DNA from: Mucilaginibacter mali | GTDB taxonomy: Bacteria; Bacteroidota; Bacteroidia; Sphingobacteriales; Sphingobacteriaceae | Length of the DNA: 64,000 nt | Reading direction: 5' to 3' | Assembly (NCBI RefSeq): GCF_013283875.1 | Contig: NZ_CP054139.1 | Span: 4,960,001-5,024,000 of the forward strand | Part shown: in pieces, positions 1-8,121 of the stretch | Layout: each line of letters opens with the position of its first letter | How positions within the stretch are numbered: position 1 is the first letter of the stretch | Translations under genes and position numbers: made by a program | Notes under the pieces: model-generated | Seen by the model: the letters and a program-made list of their open reading frames with translations, nothing else | The model's database searches: none | What the model was told of the DNA's origin: nothing

Positions 1-364
1 GTTTTTCCTCCTGGCGCACCTTGTCCAGCGGCCCCATTTCCAGTATGGCCTTAATATTATCTTCTACCGATAGCTTGCGAAATATAGATGCCTCCTGCGC
101 CAGGTAACCGATGCCCTTTTGGGCGCGGCGGTACATCGGGTCGCGGGTGATGATCTCGTCGTCCAGGTAAATATCGCCCTCGTTGGGTTTTATCAGGCCA
201 ACTATCATGTAAAACGATGTGGTTTTACCGGCACCGTTTGGCCCCAGCAAACCCACAATTTCGCCCTGCGATACGTTGAACGATACGTGGTTCACCACCG
301 TACGCTGCTTATACTTCTTTACTAAATTCTCGGCCCTTAAATTCAGCCTGGTCTGGTCGCTCAT
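1..364 (-). CDS. lptB: LPS export ABC transporter ATP-binding protein LptB (3' end outside window)
   Basis: About 121 N-terminal residues of an ABC ATPase are visible; the C-terminal half, with the signature motif and Walker B, lies beyond the window edge. The protein starts [18 protein letters not shown] and carries the Walker A motif GPNGAGKT near residues 41-48, followed by a Q-loop in YLAQEASIF. The segment between them ([16 protein letters not shown]) is typical of LptB. LptB powers transfer of lipopolysaccharide from the inner membrane through LptF/LptG towards the outer membrane, and acts on the cytoplasmic face. The gene reads away from recJ's end, with 83 bp holding two hairpins between them. 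Family is assigned with good confidence from the N-terminal half only. Confidence 0.9.
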   Translation of the reverse strand, partial: MSDQTRLNLRAENLVKKYKQRTVVNHVSFNVSQGEIVGLLGPNGAGKTTSFYMIVGLIKPNEGDIYLDDEIITRDPMYRRAQKGIGYLAQEASIFRKLSVEDNIKAILEMGPLDKVRQEEK

Positions 365-389
365 TGCTTTTTGTTATCTGTAAGCCCCA

Positions 390-450
390 CCCAAACCCTC
401 CCCTTTGGGGAGGGTTTGGGAATTAAGTCTCCCCCAAAGGGGGAGACTTA
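390..450. repeat. Two adjacent perfect palindromes between lptB and recJ
   Basis: The first hairpin has 14-bp arms at 390-403 and 407-420 with a 3-nt loop. The second has 12-bp arms at 424-435 and 439-450 with an AAA loop. The second arm contains the recJ stop codon (448-450), so it can act as a terminator for recJ on the minus strand. A related sequence (AGCCCCCTCTAAATCTCCCC) recurs at 14405, so this is a dispersed family. Confidence 0.8.
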
Positions 451-2151
451 GAGGGGGCTTCTTATTCCCTTTATATTTAACTGTATGCTGCGCTTTTCGC
501 GCCATACGTTTTCTTCTATGCTGTAGCATATCTCAAACGGCAAACCATTGTTTATGTTGTCCAGGTGTTCGGCCTGGCCAAAGGCAATGCAATCAAACAT
601 CGGTGATCCCGGTTGGTCGATAGTCATTTTGATATGCTGCCCGCCAACCAAACCGGCCTGCCCTTTAACATAAACGCTCCGGGTTAAGAATACCGGCGAC
701 ATATTCTCGGGACCGAAAGGCGCGAACTGCTGCAATATCCTGAAAAATTTCGGATCGATCTGCTTTAATTCTAATTCAGCATCTATGGGTATTTCGGGTA
801 TCAGTAACTCAGGCGGGATGGTGGCGCTTACCACTTCCTCAAAACGTTGGGCAAAGGCATCTACGTTTTCGGGCATCATGGTTAAGCCGGCCGCGTACTT
901 GTGGCCACCAAACTGTATCAGCAGATCGCTGCAGCCGCAAAGGGCCTCGTACAGATCGAAGCCGCGTACCGAACGTGCCGAACCCGCCACATGCCCGTTA
1001 GATCGGGTAAGCACAATGGTTGGCCGGTAATATTTCTCGGTCAGGCGCGATGCGACGATACCTATAACCCCTTTATGCCAACCCTCGTTATACACTACGG
1101 TAGATTTCCGGCCGATCAGGATCTCATCGTTATCTATCATGTTGAGGGCATCGCCGGTAATGGTCAGATCGTGCTCTTTGCGCTCCTGGTTTTTAATATT
1201 GATAAGGATACCCTTGGCCTTGGCATCATCTTCATGACAGGCGATAAGTAGTTCAACAGCGTGTTTGGCATCATCAATACGCCCGGCAGCATTAATACGC
1301 GGACCGATCAGAAAAACGATATCAGAGATACTGTAGGGCACCGTTTTCCCTGCCACACTCATCAGCGCCTTAACGCCGATGCAGGGGTTGGTATTGATCT
1401 GTTGCAGCCCATAATGTGCCAGCACCCGGTTCTCGCCGGTGATATGTACAATATCGCAGGCGATACTGATGGCCACCAAATCGAGATAGCAGGTAATCTC
1501 TTCAAAATCGATATCGTGCTTTTGGGCGTAGGCCTGTATCAGCTTAAAGCCAATACCACAACCCGAAAGTTCTTTATAAGGATAATCACATTGCGGGCGT
1601 TTGGGATCCAGCAGGGCCACAGCCGCGGGTAATTCATCAGCCGGCAAGTGGTGATCGCAGATGATAAAATCAACATCCAAAGTATTCGCGTACGCGATCT
1701 TATCAACCGATTTAATGCCGCAATCCAGCGCGATGATCAGCTTAAAGTCGTTTTGAGCGGCGTAATCGATGCCTTTGGTTGATATGCCGTAGCCCTCCAG
1801 GTAACGGTCGGGAATGTAATACTCCAGGTTTTTATAGCGCTTATGGAAAAAGCTGTACACCAGCGCTACCGATGTGGTGCCATCCACATCATAATCGCCA
1901 TAGATCAAGATCTTTTCGTTATTGTCAATGGCACGGTCTATCCTGTCGATGGCCTTTTCCATATCCGCCATCAGGAATGGATCGTGCAGGTGCTCCATCA
2001 GCGGGCGGAAAAAGTATTTGGCTTCATCAAAAGTTTGCACGCCGCGGTTTAGCAGCAGGGTGCTTAAAACGCTATCAATGCCCAAACCGGCAGCCAGTTG
2101 CTTTATTTTCTCTTCGTTATCGGTTTGTTTTATTGTCCAGCGTTTCTGCAT
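448..2151 (-). CDS. recJ: Single-stranded-DNA-specific exonuclease RecJ
   Basis: This 567-residue protein is a DHH-family 5'-3' exonuclease for single-stranded DNA, used in recombination and mismatch repair in the cytoplasm. Visible motifs are DYDVDG (about 86-91, metal binding), CDHH (about 165-168), GPRINAAGR (about 283-291) and the DHHA1-domain motif GGHKYAAG (about 415-422). Length matches the family. The reading frame stays open 19 codons upstream, but that part runs into a CACAAAG repeat; MQKRWTIKQ at 2151 fits the usual RecJ start. The last residues (GIRSPL) and the stop codon lie in a palindromic repeat, so the extreme C-terminus is probably repeat-derived. Confidence 0.95.
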   Translation of the reverse strand: MQKRWTIKQTDNEEKIKQLAAGLGIDSVLSTLLLNRGVQTFDEAKYFFRPLMEHLHDPFLMADMEKAIDRIDRAIDNNEKILIYGDYDVDGTTSVALVYSFFHKRYKNLEYYIPDRYLEGYGISTKGIDYAAQNDFKLIIALDCGIKSVDKIAYANTLDVDFIICDHHLPADELPAAVALLDPKRPQCDYPYKELSGCGIGFKLIQAYAQKHDIDFEEITCYLDLVAISIACDIVHITGENRVLAHYGLQQINTNPCIGVKALMSVAGKTVPYSISDIVFLIGPRINAAGRIDDAKHAVELLIACHEDDAKAKGILINIKNQERKEHDLTITGDALNMIDNDEILIGRKSTVVYNEGWHKGVIGIVASRLTEKYYRPTIVLTRSNGHVAGSARSVRGFDLYEALCGCSDLLIQFGGHKYAAGLTMMPENVDAFAQRFEEVVSATIPPELLIPEIPIDAELELKQIDPKFFRILQQFAPFGPENMSPVFLTRSVYVKGQAGLVGGQHIKMTIDQPGSPMFDCIAFGQAEHLDNINNGLPFEICYSIEENVWREKRSIQLNIKGIRSPL

Positions 2152-2171
2152 GCTTTTATATGGGGGCAATT

Positions 2172-2300
2172 GAACCACAAAGGGCGCAAAGATTTTCACA
2201 AAGATCACAAAGTAAAAAAATCTTACCTTATTTTAAATTATAAAAGCTTTGTGTGCCTTTGTGATTCTCCCTTTGTGTACTTTGTGGTTAATTCGCCACA
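2172..2300. repeat. CACAAAG-type long inverted repeat, copy 1
   Basis: Left arm starts AACCACAAAGGGCGCAAAG (2174 onward); right arm ends CTTTGTGTACTTTGTGGTTA (to about 2290). The arms are built from CACAAAG/CTTTGTG words and can pair over roughly 40 bp. Copies 2 and 3 are at 53155-53288 and 55529-55664. It separates the divergent recJ and MBL genes. Confidence 0.75.
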
Positions 2301-2345
2301 AAGTATATTTTACCTGTAACTGATGCTTTTCCCATCAGTGGTTAA

Positions 2346-2353
2346 TATCTTTG
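2346..2353 (+). promoter_or_regulatory. Bacteroidota -7 box for the MBL-fold gene
   Basis: TATCTTTG matches the TAnnTTTG consensus exactly and lies 40 nt before the ATG at 2393. A frame that opens with TTG at 2351 would start inside this box, which argues for 2393 as the true start. No clear -33 TTG is visible. Confidence 0.6.
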
Positions 2354-2392
2354 ACCCCAAAATTACATTCAAATATCGGGGAAAACGGCATT

Positions 2393-3163
2393 ATGGAAAT
2401 TTTTGTATTAGGTGAGGGTTCATATTCGGTTGACGCGACGAAGAAATTTATCCCGTTTGACCCGCAGATGGATAATTATAAAGACCGTCCGGCATCGCTG
2501 TTTATCCATGTAAACCCCTTTTTGGTAAAGATGGGTGATGACCTGATCTTACTGGATGCCGGCCTGGGTTATAAGGATACGCGCGACGAATTATGGCTGC
2601 ACCAGCATATCCGCAACGCCGGTTTCGAGCCAGATGAGGTAACACTGATATTGATGTCGCACCTGCATTATGATCATTCTGGCGGCTTGGTGGTCGAGCA
2701 ATTGGGCCGCTTTGAACCATCGTTCCCCAATGCACAATACGTGATACAAAAGGGTGAGTGGGAATTTGCCATCGCTGGTAAGTCCTCAAGCTATCACAAG
2801 GATATTTTTGAAGTACTGGAGCGGTCTGCCAAACTCACCTTTGTTGAGGGCAGCGGCGAGTTTAAGCCAGGTATGCGTTACGAACTGTCTGGCGGGCACT
2901 GCCCTTATCACCAGGTTTGGTGGTTAGATGACGGTCATGATAAATGCTTTTTCGGTGGCGATGAATTGCCCGAACCCGAACAACTGATCCGCCGTTTTAT
3001 TGCCAAATACGATTACGATGGCCGCAAAGCCATGCAACTGCGCGAGCAATACGGCAAGATAGCCGCCGCCGGGGGCTGGAAATGCCTGTTCTATCATGCT
3101 AAATCAAACGCGGTTGGTACCGTGCGCGAAGAGAACGATGGTTTTATTGTAACGCCGGTTTAG
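2393..3163 (+). CDS. MBL-fold metallo-hydrolase
   Basis: This 256-residue metallo-beta-lactamase-fold protein has the zinc-binding motif HLHYDH at about residues 90-95, preceded by DLILLDAGLG (strand plus Asp of the fold). Further metal-ligand candidates are His in SGGHCPYHQ and Asp in FFGGDE. The sequence resembles stand-alone quorum-quenching/AttM-like and related hydrolases, but the substrate cannot be read from the sequence. The start at 2393 is chosen because it follows a -7 box at 2346-2353 and because the upstream codons overlap that box. It is monocistronic and followed by hairpin repeats. Confidence 0.85.
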   Translation: MEIFVLGEGSYSVDATKKFIPFDPQMDNYKDRPASLFIHVNPFLVKMGDDLILLDAGLGYKDTRDELWLHQHIRNAGFEPDEVTLILMSHLHYDHSGGLVVEQLGRFEPSFPNAQYVIQKGEWEFAIAGKSSSYHKDIFEVLERSAKLTFVEGSGEFKPGMRYELSGGHCPYHQVWWLDDGHDKCFFGGDELPEPEQLIRRFIAKYDYDGRKAMQLREQYGKIAAAGGWKCLFYHAKSNAVGTVREENDGFIVTPV

Positions 3164-3178
3164 CTGGCAGATTTAATG

Positions 3179-3340
3179 TTGCTACCGATCCCTGCTCCGA
3201 TAGGAGCAAAATATCGGTAGCAATTCAATAAGGCAATCCACGCGTGCCGTTAGGTACGCTATATTCCGTACCTGACGGCACGGCAAATTCATTTTTACGG
3301 TTTTTTCTACCGATATATCACCCCGATGGGGTGCGTGCCT
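3179..3340. repeat. Cluster of three short hairpin repeats
   Basis: Three pairings are visible: TTGCTACCGAT with ATCGGTAGCAA (about 3179-3222), GTGCCGTTAGGTACG with CGTACCTGACGGCAC (about 3244-3282, 14 of 15 paired) and CACCCCGATGGGGTG near 3320. No coding potential is apparent in 3164-3408. Confidence 0.65.
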
Positions 3341-3408
3341 CCTTAAATTAGTTTAAAGAAACGGGATTGTTGCCTGAAATTAAGCGTGTTATCGATTGCA
3401 CAAACAGA

Positions 3409-3828
3409 TCAAAGCTTTTCGCCTTTTTCAAACAACTCGTTTATCTTTTCGATGTTGAGTGGCTTCGAAACAAAGTCGACCACCAGTGGGTAAGATTTTG
3501 CCTTGCTGATATCGTTACTGAAAACTGAAGAAGAGATAATAAAGATCTTGGTTTTGCCACCCGAATCGATCTTCAGGCGTTCGTATTCATCTAAAAACTC
3601 CCAGCCGTTCATTATCGGCATATTAATATCCAGCAAAATATAATCCGGTAGTTTAGATGGGTCGGTGGTATAAGTATCCCAAAGCTGATCAATGGCAAAA
3701 CGCCCGTTAAGGCAGGCTTTAATTTCGGTATTTAAAAGGGCCTTTTTAATCAGCTTAATGCTGATGAAATTATTGATCTCATCGTCATCAACCAATAGTA
3801 TACTAACAGGGCGGGGATTTAAGTTCAT
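3409..3828 (-). CDS. Stand-alone response-regulator receiver protein (CheY-like)
   Basis: The 139-residue protein is a single receiver domain. It shows the acidic pocket in LLVDDDE, the phospho-acceptor Asp in ILLDINMP, a Ser in IISSS (switch position) and the conserved Lys in VSKPL. There is no output domain, so it probably passes phosphate on or binds a partner. The frame opens with a TTG at 3852, but ATG at 3828 (MNLNPRPVSILLVDDDE) fits the domain edge better. No histidine kinase is adjacent. Proteins of this type (LLVDDDEINNFI, MNGWEFL) are common orphans in Bacteroidota; that is family knowledge, not seen here. Confidence 0.9.
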   Translation of the reverse strand: MNLNPRPVSILLVDDDEINNFISIKLIKKALLNTEIKACLNGRFAIDQLWDTYTTDPSKLPDYILLDINMPIMNGWEFLDEYERLKIDSGGKTKIFIISSSVFSNDISKAKSYPLVVDFVSKPLNIEKINELFEKGEKL

Positions 3829-4046
3829 ATCACTATGTATACGTTGCTGCAAATTAAAAAGTTTTATTCCCTAAAGTTTTAAATACAAAGCAAAAAAGAA
3901 AATGTTTTACTTCTGTATCTAAAAACCCGATATCAAATTTCCCACTCAAAGTTAGTAAAGCGCTACCATAAAATGTGCATCTGTATAGTAAATTGTTCAA
4001 TTGAATAAAAGAATTATATAAAGTGAAGATTTTTTGTCAAAAATAC

Positions 4047-4076
4047 TTGACTTTTGTAAAGTTTGTTTTACATTTG
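4047..4076 (+). promoter_or_regulatory. Complete Bacteroidota promoter for the membrane protein/HTH operon
   Basis: TTG at 4047-4049, a 19-nt spacer and TACATTTG at 4069-4076 match the sigma-ABfr consensus exactly. The ATG of the first gene follows at 4097, so the leader is about 15 nt. Confidence 0.75.
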
Positions 4077-4096
4077 GTAAATCAAACTTTACAATT

Positions 4097-4993
4097 ATGA
4101 AAACACGTTTTCTTTTTCCAGCATTCTTCAGGATAATTGGCTGCCTGATGGCTTTACCGGGCTTTGTTTTGGGCTACCTGGTGGTATATAAAAACTTCGA
4201 GATGCCCGGCTTCGGACTAAAAGTGCGCGAGCAAAGCACCTTTTTACAAGGTACATTCGAAAACTTCACCAACGAACTGGCCTTAACGCTGGTCATTGCC
4301 GGGCTTATGTTCATCGCTTTTTCGAAAGTGAAAAAGGAGGATGAAATGACCGGCAAGATCAGGCTGAATGCGCTGTACTGGGCTATCCCCGTAAATTATT
4401 TGTGGTACGCATTTTTTATAATCCTGTCGGCACTGAATATCCAAGTCAAATCGCCGGCCATCAACACCCTGCTCGATCCTTTTTCAAACGAGGATGGCTA
4501 TCTGGTATTTAACCTTTTTATGCCGCTGCTAATATTCATCGTGCGGTTTTATTACCTGCTTAGCCGCAATGCTAAGGGGCGCCCCGTTGCCGGGATACAC
4601 CTGCTGAAACATATGCCATTTAGCGCATTAGGCAAAGGGCTGTCGTTTATAATTACATTGCTGGTTATTATCAGCCAGGTATTTGTTAAGTCGGACCTAC
4701 TGGAAAGCATGTATTGGTTTTTGCCGCTCACGCTAATGATATGGGTATATGCTAAAGAAAAGGTAGAGGATGAATACATCAATCACCTGCGATTAGACGC
4801 TTTGCAAATAGCCGTGTACGCCAATTATGCCATCCTGCTGTTATCAAACTTTATGTTTTATGGGGTAAGCTTTTTGTTGATACAAATATTTAACCTGGCC
4901 ACTATCCCGTTGATTTTTATCATTCGCTTTCAGTATCGCTTGTACCGCCTGCGCCGCAGCGAAGCAAAAAGCCTGCTCACTTTAAGCTTATAA
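4097..4993 (+). CDS. Membrane protein with internal duplication, first gene of HTH operon
   Basis: A 298-residue multi-pass membrane protein of unknown function. It starts MKTRFLFPAFFRIIG, almost the same start as the next gene (MKTRFLFPYYFKFIG), so the two are paralogues. The protein appears to be two copies of a roughly 140-residue unit. Each unit has a cytoplasmic KVKKEDEMTGKIRLNAL- or KEKVEDEYINHLRLDAL-like loop and ends in an IVRFYYLL or IIRFQYRLYRLRR segment. A longer frame from 4034 is open, but the promoter at 4047-4076 rules it out. It forms an operon with 5014 and 5449. Similar proteins paired with small XRE regulators are familiar in Bacteroidota, but no function is known to me. 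Confidence 0.8.
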   Translation: MKTRFLFPAFFRIIGCLMALPGFVLGYLVVYKNFEMPGFGLKVREQSTFLQGTFENFTNELALTLVIAGLMFIAFSKVKKEDEMTGKIRLNALYWAIPVNYLWYAFFIILSALNIQVKSPAINTLLDPFSNEDGYLVFNLFMPLLIFIVRFYYLLSRNAKGRPVAGIHLLKHMPFSALGKGLSFIITLLVIISQVFVKSDLLESMYWFLPLTLMIWVYAKEKVEDEYINHLRLDALQIAVYANYAILLLSNFMFYGVSFLLIQIFNLATIPLIFIIRFQYRLYRLRRSEAKSLLTLSL

Positions 4994-5013
4994 ACCATTA
5001 ATATCCAAAATCC

Positions 5014-5436
5014 ATGAAAACCCGTTTCCTGTTTCCATATTATTTTAAGTTTATCGGCCTGGCGCTCATTGTTATTGTCCATTTTCCGCTTATACATCTG
5101 CTGCAACTGGCGAACATCCGCTTTGATGATAATAACAATGGACTGTTCAGCCATCATCACGTGTTTTTTATCCTGACTTATGTATTTATTCTGGTCAGCC
5201 TGCTGATGATCGCCTTTTCTAAAGAGAAGGTGGAGGACGAGCATATTTCGCAATTGCGGCTCGATTCTTTACAATGGGCTTTATACCTGAATTACCTGGT
5301 GCTGGTAGTGAGCCTTATATTTACCACCGGGATAGACGCGACAGATGTACTGCGCCTTAACCTGTGGGTGCCGCTGGTGTTCTTTATTATCCGCTTCCGC
5401 TGGGTGTTGTATCGTTTAAACCGTTCATTAAACTAA
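5014..5436 (+). CDS. Membrane protein, paralogue of upstream gene
   Basis: A 140-residue integral membrane protein with about four hydrophobic segments. It corresponds to a single unit of the duplicated upstream protein: MKTRFLFPYYFKFIG at the start, the charged loop FSKEKVEDEHISQLRLDSLQWALY in the middle (compare FSKVKKEDEMTGKIRLNALYWAIP upstream) and FFIIRFRWVLYRLNRSLN at the end. It lies 20 nt after the first gene and 12 nt before the HTH gene. Function unknown; a signal-sensing or anti-regulator role is only a guess from the operon. Confidence 0.8.
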   Translation: MKTRFLFPYYFKFIGLALIVIVHFPLIHLLQLANIRFDDNNNGLFSHHHVFFILTYVFILVSLLMIAFSKEKVEDEHISQLRLDSLQWALYLNYLVLVVSLIFTTGIDATDVLRLNLWVPLVFFIIRFRWVLYRLNRSLN

Positions 5437-5448
5437 ATTTGGCACGTC

Positions 5449-5649
5449 ATGATCAATAACATTCGCGTGGAGCGCGCCATAAAAAACATCACCCAGGCCG
5501 AATTAGCAGACCTGGTAAGCGTATCGCGCCAAACCATTAATACTATTGAGAGTAACCGCTACGTACCCTCAACCGTACTGGCCATGAAAATTGCCCGGGT
5601 GTTTGGAAAAGCGGTGGAGGAGATATTTACATTGGAGGAAGGGGACTGA
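5449..5649 (+). CDS. Small XRE/YozG-like helix-turn-helix regulator
   Basis: A 66-residue DNA-binding protein consisting only of an HTH_3 domain. ITQAELADLVSVSRQTINTIE holds the two helices, followed by SNRYVPSTVLAMKIARVFGKAVEEIF. It has no sensory domain. It is the third gene of the operon with two paralogous membrane proteins, an arrangement that suggests the membrane proteins are its targets or control it. The promoter upstream of the operon at 4047 has no obvious palindrome that I would call its operator. Confidence 0.9.
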   Translation: MINNIRVERAIKNITQAELADLVSVSRQTINTIESNRYVPSTVLAMKIARVFGKAVEEIFTLEEGD

Positions 5650-5675
5650 AACCCGGTTATTAATACCGAATGGTA

Positions 5676-5718
5676 AATGATAAATAATGATCGACTTTGT
5701 TATTTATTATTTATCATT
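5676..5718. repeat. AT-rich hairpin after the HTH operon
   Basis: AATGATAAATAAT at 5676-5688 pairs perfectly with ATTATTTATCATT at 5706-5718 (13 bp, 17-nt loop). It may end the operon transcript, though there is no clear U-run. Confidence 0.55.
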
Positions 5719-5753
5719 CGATATTCTAAATTTATCTTAAAAATAAGCGACTT

Positions 5754-6143
5754 ATGAAACAGCCCACCGCCTTTGCTCCTGTGCTTGCCGTTAAGAACGG
5801 CACCTACGATATCGATTTCTACAAAAACGCATTCGGCGCGGTAGAGACCATGCGCATTAATAACGACGACGGCAGCATGCACGTGGCCGAATTTATGATA
5901 GATGACGCCCTGTTTCACCTGCACGAGATCACGCAGTTTTCCAACACGGTAACACCGCTAAACGCGCATGGCGGTACGGTAACCATTGGTTTATTGGTAG
6001 ATGATGTGCACGCCGTTTTCGACCGTGCCGTTGCTGCCGGAGCAACCCCTACAATGCCCGTAACCGATTTTGAGTACGGTTGGCGACAAGGCGAATTTAT
6101 AGACCCATTCGGGCATAAATGGACAATTGAGCGGAAGTTGTAA
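5754..6143 (+). CDS. VOC-family (glyoxalase/PhnB-like) protein
   Basis: This 129-residue protein has one vicinal-oxygen-chelate fold made of two beta-alpha-beta-beta-beta units: FAPVLAVKNGTYDIDFYKNAFGA at the start and TVTIGLLVDDVHAVFDRAVAAGA in the second half. It ends FIDPFGHKWTIERKL, where Asp and Gly of DPFGH are typical. The PhnB-like subgroup (FYKNAFGA, DPFGHKW) includes enzymes and antibiotic-binding proteins of unknown substrate, so no specific function is claimed. Monocistronic. Confidence 0.85.
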   Translation: MKQPTAFAPVLAVKNGTYDIDFYKNAFGAVETMRINNDDGSMHVAEFMIDDALFHLHEITQFSNTVTPLNAHGGTVTIGLLVDDVHAVFDRAVAAGATPTMPVTDFEYGWRQGEFIDPFGHKWTIERKL

Positions 6144-6145
6144 TT

Positions 6146-6258
6146 AGTCCGGAAGACGGGAAGTCCGCAAGTCCGGAAGATGATCGTGCTTTTTGCGACG
6201 GTAAACTTTATTTCTTATTTGTCTTTCGGACTTCCCGTCTTCCGGACTTTCCGACTTC
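6146..6258. repeat. GTCCGGAAG-type inverted repeat, locus 1
   Basis: Left arm 6146-6171 begins AGTCCGGAAGACGGGAAG; right arm 6223-6248 is its reverse complement with 25 of 26 positions matched. Further partial units follow to 6258. The right arm is translated as the tail of the patatin-like protein. The same family occurs at 30594-30748, 44309-44435, 49303-49340 and 49583-49628. Confidence 0.85.
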
Positions 6259-7063
6259 CCTTCAACCCCGCCACCACGCCTTTCAGTATCTCGTTGCCCT
6301 TAATGGCTTTCAGGCCCTCTTCGTAACCGATCATATAAATTTCCTCGGCGCAGTCGGTATCGAAAACGCCGTAGCCGCCAAGCCCATGCGGTTCTATTAC
6401 AATATCGCACAAGCTTTTGTGCGTGTTTAAGCTGGCGTTGATGGCAATCATGGCCGCGCGGTCTATCATATTGCCGAAGGATTTGATCTCAGTAATTACC
6501 GGCAGGTGGTTGCACGAGGAACCGATGATGAGATCGCAATTGCCCACCAGCGGCTCAACCGGGAAGTTATTCAGGATGCCGCCATCGATATACATGTGGC
6601 CGTTAATTACAATGGGCTTAAATATGCCCGGTAAACAGCAGGAAGCCAATACGGCCAGGTCAAGCTCGCCATCGGTAAAGTAAACCAGCTTGCCCTCGCC
6701 CAGATCTACAGCGGCAATGGTGATGCGGGTGTTCAGCTTCTCGAAAGAGTTATGCGGGATATATTGGTTGATTAAAAAGCGGGCTTTTAATATCGACACC
6801 AACCCGCCTCCGCTCATTGCCGGGCGCAGCAATTTAAACAGCCGGGCTTCCCGTATCATCTGCAAAAAATCCTGCGGAGCGTAGCCGGCCGCGATAAAAG
6901 CCGCGCCGATAGCCCCCGCGCTGGTGCCCGAGATATGCGAAAATTGGATGCCATGATCGGTTAGCGCCTGTATCACCCCCAAATGCGATACGCCACGTAT
7001 ACCCCCGCCCGATAAGGCCAGGCCAATCTTCTTTGGTTTCTGCTGATCTGTATTAACGTCCAT
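6215..7063 (-). CDS. Patatin-like phospholipase (RssA/YchK type)
   Basis: This 282-residue protein is a patatin-fold serine acyl hydrolase with a Ser-Asp dyad. The oxyanion motif GGGIRG is at residues 19-24, the nucleophile Ser48 in GTSAG (46-50) and the catalytic Asp160 in DGG (160-162). It has no signal peptide, so it is probably cytoplasmic and acts on phospholipids or lysophospholipids. The last ~14 residues (GSRKVRKTGSPKDK) are translated from a palindromic GTCCGGAAG repeat and are unlikely to be functional; the conserved core ends just before. It is convergent with the VOC gene. Confidence 0.92.
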   Translation of the reverse strand: MDVNTDQQKPKKIGLALSGGGIRGVSHLGVIQALTDHGIQFSHISGTSAGAIGAAFIAAGYAPQDFLQMIREARLFKLLRPAMSGGGLVSILKARFLINQYIPHNSFEKLNTRITIAAVDLGEGKLVYFTDGELDLAVLASCCLPGIFKPIVINGHMYIDGGILNNFPVEPLVGNCDLIIGSSCNHLPVITEIKSFGNMIDRAAMIAINASLNTHKSLCDIVIEPHGLGGYGVFDTDCAEEIYMIGYEEGLKAIKGNEILKGVVAGLKGSRKVRKTGSPKDK

Positions 7064-7127
7064 ATTATTTTTGACGGTTTTAAAGTTAGAAAGTTTACCC
7101 GTTTAAACAACTAATTACTTATAGTAC

Positions 7128-7220
7128 GTCATGCCGAACTTGTTTCGGTATCTCATCTGATAAGTCATCATTGTGGTTATCAGACCTGCCTGTGGGATGC
7201 GGAAACAAGTTCGGTATGAC
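7128..7220. repeat. Inverted repeat GTCATGCCGAACTTG type
   Basis: GTCATGCCGAACTTGTTTCG... at 7128-7155 pairs with ...GAAACAAGTTCGGTATGAC at 7193-7220, with a few mismatches. It lies between the divergent patatin and trmD genes. Confidence 0.7.
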
Positions 7221-7262
7221 AGGTTGCTAAAAACTAATCTCTGATCTCTAATCACTAATCTT

Positions 7263-7270
7263 TACCTTTG
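7263..7270 (+). promoter_or_regulatory. -7 box directly before trmD
   Basis: TACCTTTG matches TAnnTTTG and ends only 4 nt before the ATG at 7275. If it is used, transcription starts at or next to the start codon, giving a leaderless or nearly leaderless mRNA. Confidence 0.6.
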
Positions 7271-7274
7271 CCCC

Positions 7275-7958
7275 ATGCGTTTTGATATCATTACCGTTTT
7301 GCCTGGCTTGCTGGAAAGCCCCTTCGCCCATTCTATTTTGCAGCGGGCGCAAAAAAAGGGCCTTGCCGAAATACACGTACATAACCTGCGCGATTACTCC
7401 ACCAACAAGCATAAAAGTGTGGACGATTACCCTTATGGCGGCGGCAGCGGCATGGTGATGATGATTGAGCCATTCGCAGCCTGTATTGAAAAGCTAAAAG
7501 CCGAACGCGATTACGATGAGGTGATATTTTTAACCCCGGATGGTGAGACCCTTAACCAGGGCATTGCCAATCAATTATCCATAAAGCAAAACTTTATTCT
7601 GCTGTGCGGGCATTACAAGGGTATCGATCAGCGGATCCGTGACCTGTTTGTTACCCGCGAGATCTCTATTGGAGATTATGTGCTTTCTGGCGGTGAACTA
7701 CCCGCGGCTATTTTGGTGGATGCTGTTGTGCGACTGATCCCGGGCGTACTATCCGACGAAACCTCGGCCTTGTCAGATTCCTTCCAGGATGATATGCTGG
7801 ATGCCCCCGTTTACACCCGTCCGGCTGATTGGCGCGGCAATAAGATCCCCGATATACTACTGAGCGGCAATACCCCCGAAATAGAAAAATGGCGCTTTGA
7901 ACAAGCCCTTGAACGCACCCGCCAGCGCCGGCCCGATCTGCTGGAAAGGGGGGAGTAA
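7275..7958 (+). CDS. trmD: tRNA (guanine-N1)-methyltransferase TrmD
   Basis: This 227-residue SPOUT-class enzyme uses S-adenosylmethionine to methylate N1 of G37 in tRNAs, which prevents frameshifting. It shows the family start [37 protein letters not shown] (about 52-66), the knotted SAM-binding segments [13 protein letters not shown] (109-121) and [14 protein letters not shown] (131-144), and the C-terminal [11 protein letters not shown]. Length and all motifs are normal. Here it is alone, not in the rpsP-rimM-trmD-rplS operon of many bacteria. Confidence 0.97.
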   Translation: MRFDIITVLPGLLESPFAHSILQRAQKKGLAEIHVHNLRDYSTNKHKSVDDYPYGGGSGMVMMIEPFAACIEKLKAERDYDEVIFLTPDGETLNQGIANQLSIKQNFILLCGHYKGIDQRIRDLFVTREISIGDYVLSGGELPAAILVDAVVRLIPGVLSDETSALSDSFQDDMLDAPVYTRPADWRGNKIPDILLSGNTPEIEKWRFEQALERTRQRRPDLLERGE

Positions 7959-8121
7959 TTCAATAAATTGTCATACTATAGAGCCGGAAAGGAATGTGCG
8001 TGGGCGCGAAAGAGAACTATCTCTTGACCGGAGGGAAAAAATCTTATACGTGCGATGAGTAATGCGCAGACCTATCGCGCGTATAGGAGATTTCTCTCTA
8101 CGTTCGAAATGACAAGGTATT

